Positions 1-11,915 of a stretch of DNA of 64,000 nucleotides are shown piece after piece. The stretch is taken from assembly GCA_009731375.1 (NCBI GenBank), contig BJOX01000234.1:147922-211921 (forward strand), read 5' to 3'. The notes beneath the pieces were generated by a model, which was not told the origin of the DNA, did not search any database, and saw only the letters and a list, made by a program, of their open reading frames with translations. The stretch's first letter is position 1; each line of letters starts with the position of its first letter. A program made the translations under genes and the position numbers. The DNA is from Paulinella micropora (lineage: Eukaryota; Cercozoa; Imbricatea; Euglyphida).

Positions 1-51
1 GGACCGGCTTATTGACATCCTATACCGGTACCCTCTCGCAAGCAACAGCTA

Positions 52-3000
52 GTGGTGGCTTGTCGTATGGGAACTCGTGAGCAGAGCAGTGCATACAAGC
101 GGAAGCTCAGAGACCTCGACAAGTTGAAATTGATACCGCAAGCATTCACATGCTTTGATGGTTTTTACACCCGTAAAGCTCCTTTGCAATACGCGAGACT
201 CATTGACATGCTGGTGGAGCTCGGTAAAGATGATGAGCCGGACACGGTCACGTATGAAAAGACGGGCCTAGATGATGTCTCGGAAGAGGACTTAGGCTTG
301 GAGGAGGACAGAGAACCCCTCAAGCAGCATAAGCAGATGTCTGATGAAGATTTTCAAGAGGCGGCGCGGAAAATATTGGAAGAAGGAGTAGGCACGGAGA
401 AGGAGAAGGAGCTTTTAAAAGCCAAATTAGAGGCGAACAAGGAAATTTTTGACCCTCCACATGCAGGTGGTGTCAAGCCTGAAGATTTCACTGCGGTTAT
501 TTACAAAATACCGGGTGCGGAGCCGTCACCGGCACCACGAAGGGCGAATTTGAGTATACATGAGGCGAAGATAGCGGAGGAGCTAGCAAGACAGCTGCTC
601 AATGAGGACTTTATTGAGAGATCAACATCTCCAATAGTCTCACAACCGAGAATAGTGCCGAAGCCAGGAGGAGAATGGCGCCTGACAGTTAACTATGCTC
701 GTGTTAACAAGGTGCTGGAGGAAGAGAGAAATCCTCTCCCGACATTAGAAGAAGGAAGGAGAGTACTGCGGAATGCAAAATTCTATTCGGTCATTGACCT
801 TAAGAATGGCTTCTGGCAGATACCACTGGAGGAAAAGTCCAGATGGCTGACGGCGTTTGTGGTGGGTATGGAAATATACCAATGGAAAGTGCTTCCGATG
901 GGCCTCAAGCAAGCCCCAGGACTTTTCCAGAAGGCGATGCAGAAGATGTTGAGCAGTCAGTACGATGATTTGTCTGACGGTGGCTTTATGAGAAGGCGGG
1001 GACAGAAGGCGGGAGAATATGCATTTTGCTATATCGATGACATTATCGTATACTCTAACACAATGGAGGAGCATATCGATCATTTGTCCGATATATTCAG
1101 GCGCATCGGAGCTTTTGGCCTGAAGTGCAATCTAAAGAAGTGTCAACTTGCCAAGACGAGTGTGACATACTTAGGGTACGAGATCTCCCATAATCGAGTC
1201 TCGATATCCAAAGAGAAGAGGGAGGAGATTATGAATCGACCGATACCGAAGAACCGCACTGAATTGCACTCATTCCTTGCGATGGCGCAATACTATAGCC
1301 AGTTTATACCCGATTGGGGTGCAACACGGGCTAAAGTGGAGAAAATGATAGATTTTGGAGACTTTGAGAAGTGGGACGAAGAGGCTTTGCAAGCGTTTCA
1401 TGCGCTCAAAGATCTCATTTACAAAGACCCGAAAGACGGAGGACTGGTGTTAACGATGCCCGACTTTACGAAACAATTCGTAGTCGATACAGACGCATCT
1501 AAGTTTGCGATTGGGGCTGTATTACAACAAGAGGATGAGGAGAAGAAATTACGCCCAATCATGTTTATTAGTAGGAAGTTGTGTGCGGCGGAGAGAAACT
1601 ATTGCACAAGGCAAAGAGAGGCGTTGGCGGTAGTATGGGCCCTCAAGAGGCTCAGAGAGTATTTGTGGGGAGGACCTCAATTTACTGTCAGAACTGATCA
1701 TCATAACCTGTTATGGTTGATGAATCATGAACAGACGGGACGGCTGGCGCGGTGGCAAGCGTTCTTGTCTTGTTTCGATTTTACAATGGTCCATCTACCG
1801 GGAAAGCGAAATGTGGTCGCTGATAGCCTCTCTAGGCTAGAGTTTAACTCAGAAGTATCGGCGTTGGTGTCCACGGTGGAGATGGAAGACTTGTCCACTG
1901 ACAAGGTGTATGAGGTCAGCCACATTGAGGCGATGGAGATGGCGAGTGGAGTCCGATATGACCGCACAGGTCTACGGTACAGTCCACAAGGCCCGGATCA
2001 CGGGATATGTTGTGAGCTACATACCCAGGAGGACGCTGAGTGGTCCTATGAGGTATATGAGAATGCGAAGGCGAACATAAGAGAGGAAGAGGAGACGCAG
2101 GAAGTTTATGCGGAGCCTCCTCAAGAGCGGAGAAGTGACCTAGACGATGACCCGGAAAGAATCGGGGTACGGCTAGAAGATGGTACTATCCATATAGCCT
2201 CGCCTACCGCATGGAGGCAACAACAGGCTCAAGATCCGGAGTTTAAAGAACTGATACAGTTATATCAGAACCCGGATGAGCTACGGATGACGAAAGCGAT
2301 CAAAGATCAGATGAAGGAGATGGGATGGAGAGATGGTCTACTGTGGTACAAGGGCCTTCACGGTCGCTATGCGTCACAGCCGGACAAATGGACCCTTTGG
2401 GTACCGGAGAGTCTGAGACGATTTATATTTGTCGCAGCCCACAATTGCCCACTTTTGGCGCATCCGGGTCGACAACGAACTCATATGTTCGTAGCGAGGC
2501 GATTCTGGTGGAAGAAGATGAAGGAGGAGATAGATCAGGCGGTGGATGCATGCATCCCGTGCAAGATAAACAAAACACCACTGAAGGCAAATTTCGGCCT
2601 GATTGGCGAATTTCCTCTTCATGCGGGGATGTTTGAGTTTATACACATTGATCATGTGGGACCTTTCCCAGAATCGAAGGATGGTTACAAATACCTCCTT
2701 ACGGCTATTGACAGAGCCACCAACTATGTGTGGATCATCCCTGTCAAAGACGTTACCGGCAAGACGACGGCCGAGGCGCTGATCGATAGGATCATCTCAC
2801 AGATCGGAGTACCAAGAAAGATATGTTCTGATCGAGGCTCGGACTTTAATAACGAGGTCATCGACAAACTATCTAAGTATTACGGGATGAAATGGCAATA
2901 TGTTACTGCCTATAACCCGCGAGCAAATGGGAAAATCGAGCGGGTACACAGACCCCTCAAAGCCTCGCTAAAGATGTATTGCACGAAGAAGGAGAATCAA

Positions 3001-4368
3001 AGAGCATGGGTCGAGGCAGCACCATCATTTGCGTTTGCAATGAACTGTCTACCCTCTACGGCGTTAGGAGGCTCGAAGAGCTCAATCTCGCCATATCAGT
3101 TAGTATATGGGCGTGAGCCTGATATCCCGACTTCGCTCCTTCACCCAAAAGACACTTGGGCGGATGCGGATGAGTTGTTTGGGATGAGACTTAGAGTGAA
3201 GATGGAGGCGGAACAAATAGTCAGGGCGCATAGAGAGGCGGAGCGCCGAAAGACTGATGCTGAAGGGGTGCGACAAGCGCACTTGGATCAGATCAAGTTC
3301 CAGGTCGGGGATATTGTACTATTGTACCATCCTCAAGTCCCGAAGGGAGTCAGCTCTAAGCTGTTCACTCACTGGAAAGGACCTTATCAGATTATGGAAC
3401 AGACGGGACCTCTGAATTACAAGATCAGGGGTAGAGGGAAGGTGCAAATTGTGAATGTAAGAAGGCTGATTAAGTATGATCCCTTCTTACTGGAAGATGA
3501 ATCCGTTGAGGAGGCGTTAAAACGGATGAAGGATGATTTCAAAGAGGTGCCGCCCATCCACAAGGAGGCTGGCATAGACCAAGACGATGCTTATCGGGCA
3601 CCGATAGCTGAGAAGGAGGAGAGTGAGGTGGACAGCAAGGAGAAGACTGACCGCATAAGCGCGGTGGGGACTCAGTCCAAGTCTCCGCGAGAGCATAGCG
3701 GAAAGAAGGAGAAGATCACAGAGGCGCAGCTAAGGAGAGCGCGGAATGATCTTATCAACGACCAACCGAGGAAGGCGATGAGGTCGATGAGATCAAAGGA
3801 CGTCCACCAGGAGGAGGAGGGGACGGACACTGACCCAAACGCGGGCAACGTTGAGATTGTCCATGAGCGATGGAAGGAAGGCGATGCGATAGCAACCATC
3901 GCATGGGTGAAAAATGTTTTCTATCTGATGAGACCAGCGGAACAACATGTCGCTGATGACACTCTCTCAGACTTATACTTGATGCGGGTCGTGGCGGTCC
4001 CACGACAGATGCGTGTCACACGGACACTCAAAATATCATCAGCCGCAAAGATAGTACAACCGATACTCCAGTTCTGGAGAAGTATGGACCCGGTTGAGGA
4101 TCCAAAGGCAAGACATTATCTGCCAGTATATAAAGACGCAAAAAGTCTCGAGACATGGGATGATACAATTACTCCCAGAGACAAGGATTACACTGCGTGG
4201 ACCATTCAGACACTGCCAAGAGGAGTGCTTGATGTCCCTTTTGAATTATCGTTGGGCGGAATCCCTAATAAGATCTGGGACATTCTCGAACAGTCAAAGT
4301 TCGATCTGACTTTTGTTGGTGGTCCTCCACCAGGCAAAGAAATCCGCGCCAGACGACGAAGGCAGTGA
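52..4368 (+). CDS. pol: Gypsy pol polyprotein, copy 1 (partial, frameshifted at its 5' edge)
   Basis: This encodes the reverse transcriptase, RNase H and integrase part of a Ty3/gypsy polyprotein. Visible motifs are YIDD of the RT (residues 327-330 from the first open codon at 52), the RNase H VDTDAS segment, the integrase HHCC zinc site, the D,D-35-E core and a GPY/F-type module (HWKGPYQI). Compared with the complete copy, one base is missing around position 15-17 (GACATCC instead of GATCATCC), which puts a TGA at 13-15 in the reading frame. The apparent start at 52 is therefore only where the frame reopens, not a real initiation site. The C-terminal ~340 residues are charged and match no family I recognise. 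Confidence 0.9.
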   Translation: MVACRMGTREQSSAYKRKLRDLDKLKLIPQAFTCFDGFYTRKAPLQYARLIDMLVELGKDDEPDTVTYEKTGLDDVSEEDLGLEEDREPLKQHKQMSDEDFQEAARKILEEGVGTEKEKELLKAKLEANKEIFDPPHAGGVKPEDFTAVIYKIPGAEPSPAPRRANLSIHEAKIAEELARQLLNEDFIERSTSPIVSQPRIVPKPGGEWRLTVNYARVNKVLEEERNPLPTLEEGRRVLRNAKFYSVIDLKNGFWQIPLEEKSRWLTAFVVGMEIYQWKVLPMGLKQAPGLFQKAMQKMLSSQYDDLSDGGFMRRRGQKAGEYAFCYIDDIIVYSNTMEEHIDHLSDIFRRIGAFGLKCNLKKCQLAKTSVTYLGYEISHNRVSISKEKREEIMNRPIPKNRTELHSFLAMAQYYSQFIPDWGATRAKVEKMIDFGDFEKWDEEALQAFHALKDLIYKDPKDGGLVLTMPDFTKQFVVDTDASKFAIGAVLQQEDEEKKLRPIMFISRKLCAAERNYCTRQREALAVVWALKRLREYLWGGPQFTVRTDHHNLLWLMNHEQTGRLARWQAFLSCFDFTMVHLPGKRNVVADSLSRLEFNSEVSALVSTVEMEDLSTDKVYEVSHIEAMEMASGVRYDRTGLRYSPQGPDHGICCELHTQEDAEWSYEVYENAKANIREEEETQEVYAEPPQERRSDLDDDPERIGVRLEDGTIHIASPTAWRQQQAQDPEFKELIQLYQNPDELRMTKAIKDQMKEMGWRDGLLWYKGLHGRYASQPDKWTLWVPESLRRFIFVAAHNCPLLAHPGRQRTHMFVARRFWWKKMKEEIDQAVDACIPCKINKTPLKANFGLIGEFPLHAGMFEFIHIDHVGPFPESKDGYKYLLTAIDRATNYVWIIPVKDVTGKTTAEALIDRIISQIGVPRKICSDRGSDFNNEVIDKLSKYYGMKWQYVTAYNPRANGKIERVHRPLKASLKMYCTKKENQRAWVEAAPSFAFAMNCLPSTALGGSKSSISPYQLVYGREPDIPTSLLHPKDTWADADELFGMRLRVKMEAEQIVRAHREAERRKTDAEGVRQAHLDQIKFQVGDIVLLYHPQVPKGVSSKLFTHWKGPYQIMEQTGPLNYKIRGRGKVQIVNVRRLIKYDPFLLEDESVEEALKRMKDDFKEVPPIHKEAGIDQDDAYRAPIAEKEESEVDSKEKTDRISAVGTQSKSPREHSGKKEKITEAQLRRARNDLINDQPRKAMRSMRSKDVHQEEEGTDTDPNAGNVEIVHERWKEGDAIATIAWVKNVFYLMRPAEQHVADDTLSDLYLMRVVAVPRQMRVTRTLKISSAAKIVQPILQFWRSMDPVEDPKARHYLPVYKDAKSLETWDDTITPRDKDYTAWTIQTLPRGVLDVPFELSLGGIPNKIWDILEQSKFDLTFVGGPPPGKEIRARRRRQ

Positions 4369-5213
4369 CAAAGAAACTATTTTTCTTTATGCGTCTCAAA
4401 TAAACTGATTGATTGCCCACGGCGTATCATGATTTGATCATGCATCATCAGTTATCAATATGAATATTAAAAAGACTCAGTGATATAACTTGGCATTCGA
4501 TCGCAACATACGAGTGCGAAAGGTCGATCGACGATGATACTACACCGTATACGGGGATCGCTAGTGTATTGAGCGATGGTGTTCCCGGGTATGACCCTTT
4601 CCAAGTCCTGGGATGATGTTCTCGAAAATGAAATGTTCTCTGAAACTTTCATTAAATTATTTTTTACGATAGATTATATACTGTCGTACCTGAGCACGGT
4701 CAATCTCTACTTGTGTCGGTATATCGCAGGGTCGGGTACATACACCTCGACTTCGGATATAGCTATTAGGACTGGCCCCCTAATACTATATCATAGGATA
4801 TCCGCCTTATACAAGGGTATGTCATTAAAAAAGACAATGTACTTACGATCTCCCTGTGAATAATAATAATAATAATGATAATGATAAGAAGAAGAAGGAG
4901 ATCAAAGGGGGAATCGTACTACAGCACCACGTTGCTTGTATTTTTTTTTTAATTGTACGTTTGTTCTTGACATACTGCCGAAAAAAAAAAAAAGAAAAAA
5001 AAAGAAATTGAGGGGAAGGAGTTCAAAATTTACAAGAAAGGCTAGAGAATCCGCTTTGACGTGCCGTATGAGGATATATTTATCGTCTTTTAGCGTCTAT
5101 CCGTGGGTCGATGCGCTGTGTGGCATGACTCCATAGCGCATACTATTTGCAGAAAGAAATCAGAAGGTGTATGACGAAAATGCTATTTCCGTCATAAAAT
5201 CGGGAGGGGGTAC

Positions 5214-5450
5214 TGTAGGCATCACCCCCCGGATAGCCGGTAAAAAATACCTTTTCCTGGTGACAGGTGCACCAGCTTGTTTTTCAGTATTATTTGTCCG
5301 GATTGGACCTGATGCCATTTTATTCCTGGTCTGTTGCCGTTTTCCTTTTTGGCTTCACTGAGCTAATATAACGAGACATCATTCTCATTCTTGAGGACTG
5401 TGTTTGGTTGTATTACCGACTTTTTACGAGCTATCGTTGGGGGCATTACA
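5214..5450 (+). repeat. 3' LTR of gypsy copy 1
   Basis: This 237-bp LTR begins TGTAGGCATC and ends GGGGGCATTACA, with the usual TG...CA boundaries. A purine-rich tract (GGGAGGGGG) lies just upstream and would be the polypurine primer for plus-strand synthesis. It looks identical to the 3' LTR at 39876-40112. Confidence 0.93.
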
Positions 5451-6429
5451 AAGTACGAAGCCTCAACGCAGCAGGAAGTCATTATCAAAGCAGTTGACAA
5501 AGGTTTGTAACGCCTATCTGATTTTGAAAATTTTAACTAAAAACTAATCATGCATAATGAATTTTACATTAATATAATCAAATAAAAAAAACCCGAAGGT
5601 GGTATCCAGTGGTATCATCCAAATGTCACGGAGCAAGGTAAAGTTTTATTTCGCAAGGTAAACTTGATATTTTCCCAATAATATTTTTTAGGTTATTTTC
5701 AGAGTGCTGTGGAATTGGATGGATAAATACCCCGGCTTGCAATAAATAATATCTTTTGATTAAAACCGACAAAAGCTGAATCTTTAAATTGATCGTTTGA
5801 AGTCATTTCTGATCGAAATCGAAAACTAGTTAGTGAAGTCGAAACCGGCGTCGTGCAGACGAGAATCTAACGGGCAGGTCAAAAAGAGTGAAATAGATAG
5901 TCAACGGTGATGATTTTGACATATCGTTAAAGTGCTCAGTCTGATATGTTGAAAGCTCCACCGAGTGTTACGACCGAAGGGTTAATAAAGTCTTTCTGAT
6001 CTTAACCGACGAAACTGTCGTTGTTTTTGTGATTGTTGTCATCGTCATTGTTGTCTTTGTTGCCTATGCTTTTCTTTAAGTGCTGTCTTTGCTGTAAAAT
6101 AATAATCATAGTAGTGTAACTTAAAAGGTTATGAGCCTTGTAGAGCGAACTCAGTGTAGTAGCTTTAATCGTCTGCACGTAGATAGCATGATATCAACAT
6201 AGGAACCTCGAACATTCGTCAGGCGATGGCCAGCGTTAGATGCAAGGACCGAATATCAAAATGAAGACAATTTCGACAGGACATCTTCAAGTTTGAATTC
6301 TCACAACCTGCCCAGCTCGATCATGAATCGAGGAGCATCTGGCAGCACCATGCTGTTGCAGAGTTAACAAGCGTAGTCGCATGTATACCTGAAACAAGCT
6401 TAGTCCGCTGGGGTCAGGTGGGTCTGTTT
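5451..6429. other. Unique spacer, nothing recognised
   Basis: Flank of gypsy copy 1. It is moderately AT-rich with short open frames only. I see no gene, RNA or repeat that I can support. Confidence 0.5.
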
Positions 6430-6518
6430 GGCAGTGGTGGTGGTGGTGGTGGTGGTGTGAGTGTGTGTGTGTGCCGGGGCGGGACCGGAGGGGGGGGGGG
6501 GGGGGGGGNNNNNNNNNN

Positions 6519-6547
<29 letters not shown>
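6430..6547. repeat. GGT / GT / poly-G tract with 10-base assembly gap
   Basis: A GGT run and a GT run are followed by a G homopolymer of at least 19 bases, ten Ns (6509-6518) and a further ~29 Gs. The gap size is nominal. Frames across it (glycine or proline runs) are not genes. Confidence 0.9.
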
Positions 6548-6549
<2 letters not shown>

Positions 6550-7530
6550 GCGATATTTTCTTGCAGCAACTTCTTCGGTTTGACAATGACTTCATCTTTA
6601 TGCCTCTATCAACTTTTTTCTAGGTAATAAAATCTTTGGCTTTAATTGGAAAAAAATATATATATATGTATATAATACAGAAACCCGAGGATGTTGCCAA
6701 GACATTTCAATTAACAGGTGCGAATAGACTGTACAAGGTGTGCCTGGCTCACATCGCGTAGGTGCTCAGTCCTCGCGCCCGTGGATATATACACACATAT
6801 AACATACTAGTAATCATGATAACAACATTCTAATAGTACTACTACTAATAATATATATGTATTGTTATATTACATTTGTGTACACATGAGGGCGTGTTCC
6901 GGAGGTGTGTGTTGCGTCGGTTGCTCGGTCGTTCAGTCGAGGCCTTTGGGCGGCGCGTTCTCGGACAGGAACTTCAAGAGCGACCCACACTTGCTACAGT
7001 ACCTGACAAACACATTTGCCACGGTGGGGAACATGCAGGAGCAGCAGCAGCAGAAGCAGCAGAAGGAGGAAGGAAGGTACGGGGAACTTGAGGAGAATAG
7101 GAGGAGGGTGATGAGGAGCAGAAGGAGAAGAGGTGGTGGTGGTGAAGGGGAATTGGGGGCAAGATTTGGGACTGGGGGTGGGGGTAATTTACCATCCTGG
7201 GTACGAACCGCTCACTTCGATCAAGCGTAGCATGTGGCTCTGCACAGCACACGCCACAAGCCACACAACTCTTGCTTCTCCTTCTGCTTCTCCTTCTCCC
7301 ACAACTCTGCTTCGCCTTTATGGAAGGAGACGAAACTGCTTCGCCTTCATGGAAAGAGACGAAATGCGCTAATCTTCCAGAAAACCACCTCAAATACGGC
7401 GAAGGTTGCCCTGCATTTGCCTCCCGCCCTACTTGTCAAATTTCTGTATGTGTGTGTTTTTCATACCCAGCGAGGTAGCCACTCGTGCTTGCAGTTGTCG
7501 ATGTGGGGCTGCCCGGTCGGTCTACGCAGG
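6548..7530. other. Spacer with AG-rich and CTT-rich stretches
   Basis: It contains short AT-dinucleotide runs, a CAGCAG/AAGGAGG stretch (7035-7130) and a CTTCTGCTTCTC stretch (7260-7360). Frames of up to 139 codons exist on both strands, but they are low in complexity and no domain is visible. Confidence 0.4.
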
Positions 7531-7532
7531 CA

Positions 7533-7840
7533 TACAGCATATATACATGCATACATACATGCATACATACATGCATGCATACATACATACACACATATAC
7601 AAACGTACGTACGTACGTACATACATACATTCATACATACATACATACATACATGCATGCATGCATGCATGCATACATACATACATACATACATACATAC
7701 ATACATGACGTACAGACATATACATACACACATACATACAGACATAGATAGATAAATAGATAGATAGATAGCTAGCTAGCTAGATAGATAGCTAGATAGA
7801 TAGCTAGCTAGCTAGCTAGCTAGATAGATAGCTAGATAGC

Positions 7841-7899
<59 letters not shown>

Positions 7900-8081
7900 C
7901 TAGAAAGATAGCTAGAAAGAAAGAAAGAAAGAAACATAGAAAGATAGATAGAGATAGATAGATAGATAGATAGATAGATAAATAAATAGATAGATGAATG
8001 GATAGAAAGATGGATAGATAGATAGATAGATAGATAGTTAGATAGATAGATAGAAAGAAAGAAAGAAAGAAAGAAAGAAAG

Positions 8082-8175
<94 letters not shown>

Positions 8176-8242
8176 TAGATATAGATATAGATATAGATAT
8201 AGATATAGATATAGATACATAGATAGATAGATAAATAGATAT

Positions 8243-8312
<70 letters not shown>

Positions 8313-8316
8313 TGTT
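7533..8316. repeat. Microsatellite block CATA then GATA/GAAA/GACA
   Basis: Long arrays of CATA with CATG variants (7540-7740) turn into GATA, GCTA, GAAA, GACA and GATATA variants (7740-8310). The tetranucleotide gives open frames in several phases, which are not genes. Confidence 0.95.
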
Positions 8317-8746
8317 TAATCTATGGGCGTGGCATAGCTTAAAAGCCATCGCCTCCTTTACTACCCCCGAGCAAGAACTCTCAGCACTTCAGCCGCGCAC
8401 CAACCACGGTCCGCTGTGGTTGGTGCATGTGCCCAGTTCAAGCATAAAGGTAGCCGAGCCCTTTTGAACTGTACAGAACAACCCTAAAAACACTCCCCCA
8501 GGGACGTGTGCCATAAGGAGATGATGGTCGCCAAAGCCAAGGTTTCGGGAGTTCACGCTCGTTGTGAGTTACCTTTTACAACCTCGGCTTCATCAACCCT
8601 TTGCATCACGGCCCCGGTCGGGAGATGGTCGCCTGTTTTAGCCCTTGCGCAGCACGCGATTAACGGCGGACACAAAACCATCGTTATAGGGGGTTTGTTT
8701 TTAGGCCGGAGCACTGAGCAGCTGGCCCTCTACATCCCCCCGGGAT
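8317..8746 (-). mobile_element. ~430-bp cassette of unknown type, copy 1
   Basis: A unique-sequence unit sits between GATA arrays. It is a near-identical reverse-complement copy of 23696-24117. Read on the minus strand it starts with a G-rich step (CCGGGGGGATGTAGAG) and ends ATAGATTAAACATATC, where a TATC array begins. It has no convincing frame, no A/B boxes and no terminal repeats that I can see. The pattern suggests a mobilised non-coding unit with a TATC tail. Confidence 0.75.
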
Positions 8747-8762
8747 AGATAAATAGATAGAT

Positions 8763-8814
<52 letters not shown>

Positions 8815-8988
8815 GATAGATAGATACATAGGTAGGTAGACCGGATGGGATTATCCTGCATTTTCTTGAAGTCGAAAGTTCTTTCCCTTCCTTGGCAAGC
8901 TCCCGTTGAGACCACGCGCCAATGCAAACTGCTCGACTCCTGCAGATACATACATGAACTCCATAGAAAGATAGACAGACAGACAGAC

Positions 8989-9053
<65 letters not shown>

Positions 9054-9066
9054 CATAGATAGATAC

Positions 9067-9130
<64 letters not shown>

Positions 9131-9167
9131 ACAGACAGATAAACAGATAGATAGATAGATAGGTAGG

Positions 9168-9220
<53 letters not shown>

Positions 9221-9233
9221 CGATCGATCGATC

Positions 9234-9278
<45 letters not shown>

Positions 9279-9282
9279 TAGG
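8747..9282. repeat. GATA microsatellite blocks with a short unique insert
   Basis: GATA arrays at 8747-8838 and 8966-9282 flank about 125 bp of unique sequence (8840-8965) that I do not recognise. Variants GACA, GATC and GGTA occur inside. Confidence 0.9.
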
Positions 9283-9775
9283 ATTAGGAGTAGGATTAGG
9301 AGTAGGATTAGGAGTAGGATTAGGATAAGGATATGGATAAGGATATGGATAAAGATAAGGGTTAGGGTTAGGGTTAGGGTTAGGGTTAGGGTTGGGATTA
9401 GGATTGGATTAGGATTAGGATTAGGATTAGGATTAGGATTAGGATTAGGATTAGGATGGGATAGGATAGGATGGGATAGGATAGGATAGGATAGGATAGG
9501 ATAGGATATGATAGGATAGGATAGGATAGGGTTAGGGTTAGGGTTAGGGTTGGATTAGGATTAGGATTAGGATTAGGATTAGGATTAGGATTAGGATTAG
9601 GATAAGGATAAGGATAAGGATAAGGATAAGGATAGGGATTAGGATTAGGATTAGGATAGGGATTAGGATTAGGATTAGGATTAGGATTAGGATTAGGATT
9701 AGGATTAGGATTTGGATGGGATGGGATAGGATAGGATAGGATAAGATAGGATAGGATAGGATAGGATAGGATAGA
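9283..9775. repeat. Telomere-like satellite: GGATTA, TTAGGG and GGATAGGAT variants
   Basis: After the GATA array the repeat passes through GGAGTAGGATTA, GGATAAGGATAT, about six TTAGGG units (9359-9393), long GGATTA and GGATAGGAT arrays, a second TTAGGG stretch (about 9528-9551), then GGATTA/GGATAAG again. The G-rich strand is the plus strand throughout. It is interstitial, since microsatellite and unique DNA continue on both sides. Confidence 0.9.
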
Positions 9776-9823
9776 TAGATGGGTAGATAGGTAGATAGGT
9801 AGATAGGTAGATAGGTAGGTGGG

Positions 9824-9883
<60 letters not shown>

Positions 9884-10661
9884 CAAACATAATATACATA
9901 CATAATATGCATACATACACACATACATACATAATACATACATACATACATACATACATACATGCATACATGCATACAAAAATAAAACATGCATACATAC
10001 ATACATACATACATACGTACGTACATACATACATACATACATACATGCATGCATACATGCATACATACATAGATACATAGATACATAGATACATAGATAC
10101 ATAGATACATACATACATACATACATACATACATAATACATACATGCATTCATACGCACATAATGTACATACATACATACATACATACATACATACATAC
10201 ATACATACATACATACATACATACATACATTCAATTTCAAAAGGTCTGCCTACCTCCTGCCCATCACTTCGTTTTAAGCTTCTGCTCCTCATATTCCTTA
10301 GCCCTTACACATATATCCCTCCTGCATACCCTTTCCCACATCTATTCCATCTAAATCTCGGAAATCCACGCGCAAATTTCACGCTTTGTTCCAAAATACA
10401 GGTATTTCATATGCTACAGATGAGCACAACTTGAGAGAGCGTCAGCTGTGCGTGTTGCTCTCGTAGAGGGCGGGAGGACTATGTGAGTCTCTCCATCTGA
10501 AAACAAACATACATACATACCATACATACATACCATACATACATACCATACATACCTGCATACCATACATACATACATACATACGTACGTACGTACGTAC
10601 GTACGTACGTGCGTACATACATACATACATACATACATACGTACATACATACATACATACA

Positions 10662-10692
<31 letters not shown>

Positions 10693-11040
10693 CATGTATA
10701 TATATATATGTATGTATGCATATATATATACATACATACATACATACATACATATACATACATACATATGTATGTTACATACGCACATACATACATACAT
10801 AAATACATAAATGCATACATACATACATACATGCATACATACTACATAAATGTATACATACATACATACATACATACATACATACATACATACATACATA
10901 CATACACACACATACATACATACATACATACATATACACACATACATACATACATACATACATACATACATACATGCATACATACATACATACATAATTT
11001 ACATACATAATGTACATACATACATACATACATACATACA

Positions 11041-11071
<31 letters not shown>

Positions 11072-11072
11072 G

Positions 11073-11106
<34 letters not shown>

Positions 11107-11170
11107 CATATATACATACATACATACATACATACATACATACATACAATACATACGCATACATACATGA
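9776..11170. repeat. GATA then CATA microsatellite
   Basis: GATA/GGTA (9765-9880) is followed by CATA arrays with CATG, CGTA and TATA variants. A unique island of ~270 bp (10230-10500) has no supported gene. Confidence 0.95.
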
Positions 11171-11190
11171 CATACATGACATGATATAGA

Positions 11191-11332
11191 TGACATGCAT
11201 GAAATACCTTACACAAATAAAATGGGAGTACTAGTGTAAGTCATAAAACAGACGTGACATATATGACATGATAGACATGCATGAAATACCTTACACAAAT
11301 AAAATGGGAGTACTAATGTAAGTCATAAAAAT
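11191..11332. repeat. Tandem duplication, ~57-bp core
   Basis: The stretch from GACATGCATGAAATACC to GTAAGTCATAAAA occurs twice (about 11191-11247 and 11273-11330) with one clear substitution, joined by a short ATGACATGATA linker. Confidence 0.85.
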
Positions 11333-11616
11333 GCAACATAATTTGCAAATTCTGCATTCGTAATCGGACTTTGTGTTTTTTTTTAATTCAACAGTCGAAA
11401 GAAAAAAAGTAGAATAAAACAGCTTAAAACCTCCAGGCACAGTGAGAGAGGCAGAGACAGACCAGACGGCTAGAAGAAAACATGGTTAATTTGTCAAGAG
11501 AAAAATGCATCCTGCGTGTGATCACAGAGTTGCATAATATATTTCAGCCAATAAAGCTGCAAAGAAATGGGAAAGTAGTTCATTGCGATATGGGGGATTC
11601 GGGAAAAAAACGATAC
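11333..11616. other. Unique spacer beyond the tyrosine-recombinase element
   Basis: AT-rich spacer with one open frame (11482-11712) that runs into repeat B2. I see no domain in it. Confidence 0.4.
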
Positions 11617-11686
11617 GCTGCGCAAGCTGGCAAAAACCTCATTTCACAGCACACACAACATGAGCTTCTCCCCTCTCTCCTAGGTC
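11617..11686 (-). repeat. Split direct repeat B2 (70 bp)
   Basis: It matches B1 (12117-12186) over 70 bp with about one mismatch and lies exactly 500 bp from it. Just beyond it an inverted repeat (CCTAGGTCTT ... AGACCTAGG, 11679-11713) overlaps the end. Confidence 0.85.
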
Positions 11687-11915
11687 TTCTGTTTTTAAAA
11701 ACAAAGACCTAGGTGGTGCATGTCGTTATATGTATGATGATGTGCATGAATATGCTTGAAGATGGTAGGCATGAGGCGTGATTATGCTATAATGATGTAT
11801 ATGTGTGTGGTGTAATGTGTGTGTGTGTGTGTTTTGCTTTCCACCCTTTTCTCACCACCACCCAAGCGAAAAGACATATAAAAGATGGGTGGGTGGGTGG
11901 AATTATTCAAAAAAC

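Larger units (their letters stand above)
1..5450 (+). mobile_element. Ty3/gypsy-type LTR retrotransposon, copy 1 (3' part)
   Basis: The sequence from base 1 to 5450 matches 34666-40112 almost base for base, so this is a second insertion of the same family, cut by the window edge. It contains most of pol, a ~845-nt untranslated tail and the 3' LTR. The near identity to the complete copy, including the untranslated tail, shows recent transposition. Small differences are a changed AAT/AATG microsatellite near 4861 and a few substitutions near the pol end. The target-site duplication cannot be checked because the 5' end is outside the window. Confidence 0.93.

Noticed and set aside
745-3282. Minus-strand frames inside gypsy pol
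   Set aside because: Shadows of the pol frame; the same ones recur at the equivalent place in copy 2 without domains.
8317-8746. Reading the ~420-bp cassette as a second group I intron or as a tRNA-SINE
   Set aside because: No P/Q/R/S core and no A/B boxes were found in either orientation.
9359-9393. A true chromosome end
   Set aside because: Only a few perfect TTAGGG units; unique DNA and genes lie on both sides.
7234-11200. Many long open frames in CATA/GATA arrays
   Set aside because: Tetranucleotide repeats without stop codons give open frames in several phases and on both strands; the products are pure low-complexity repeats.
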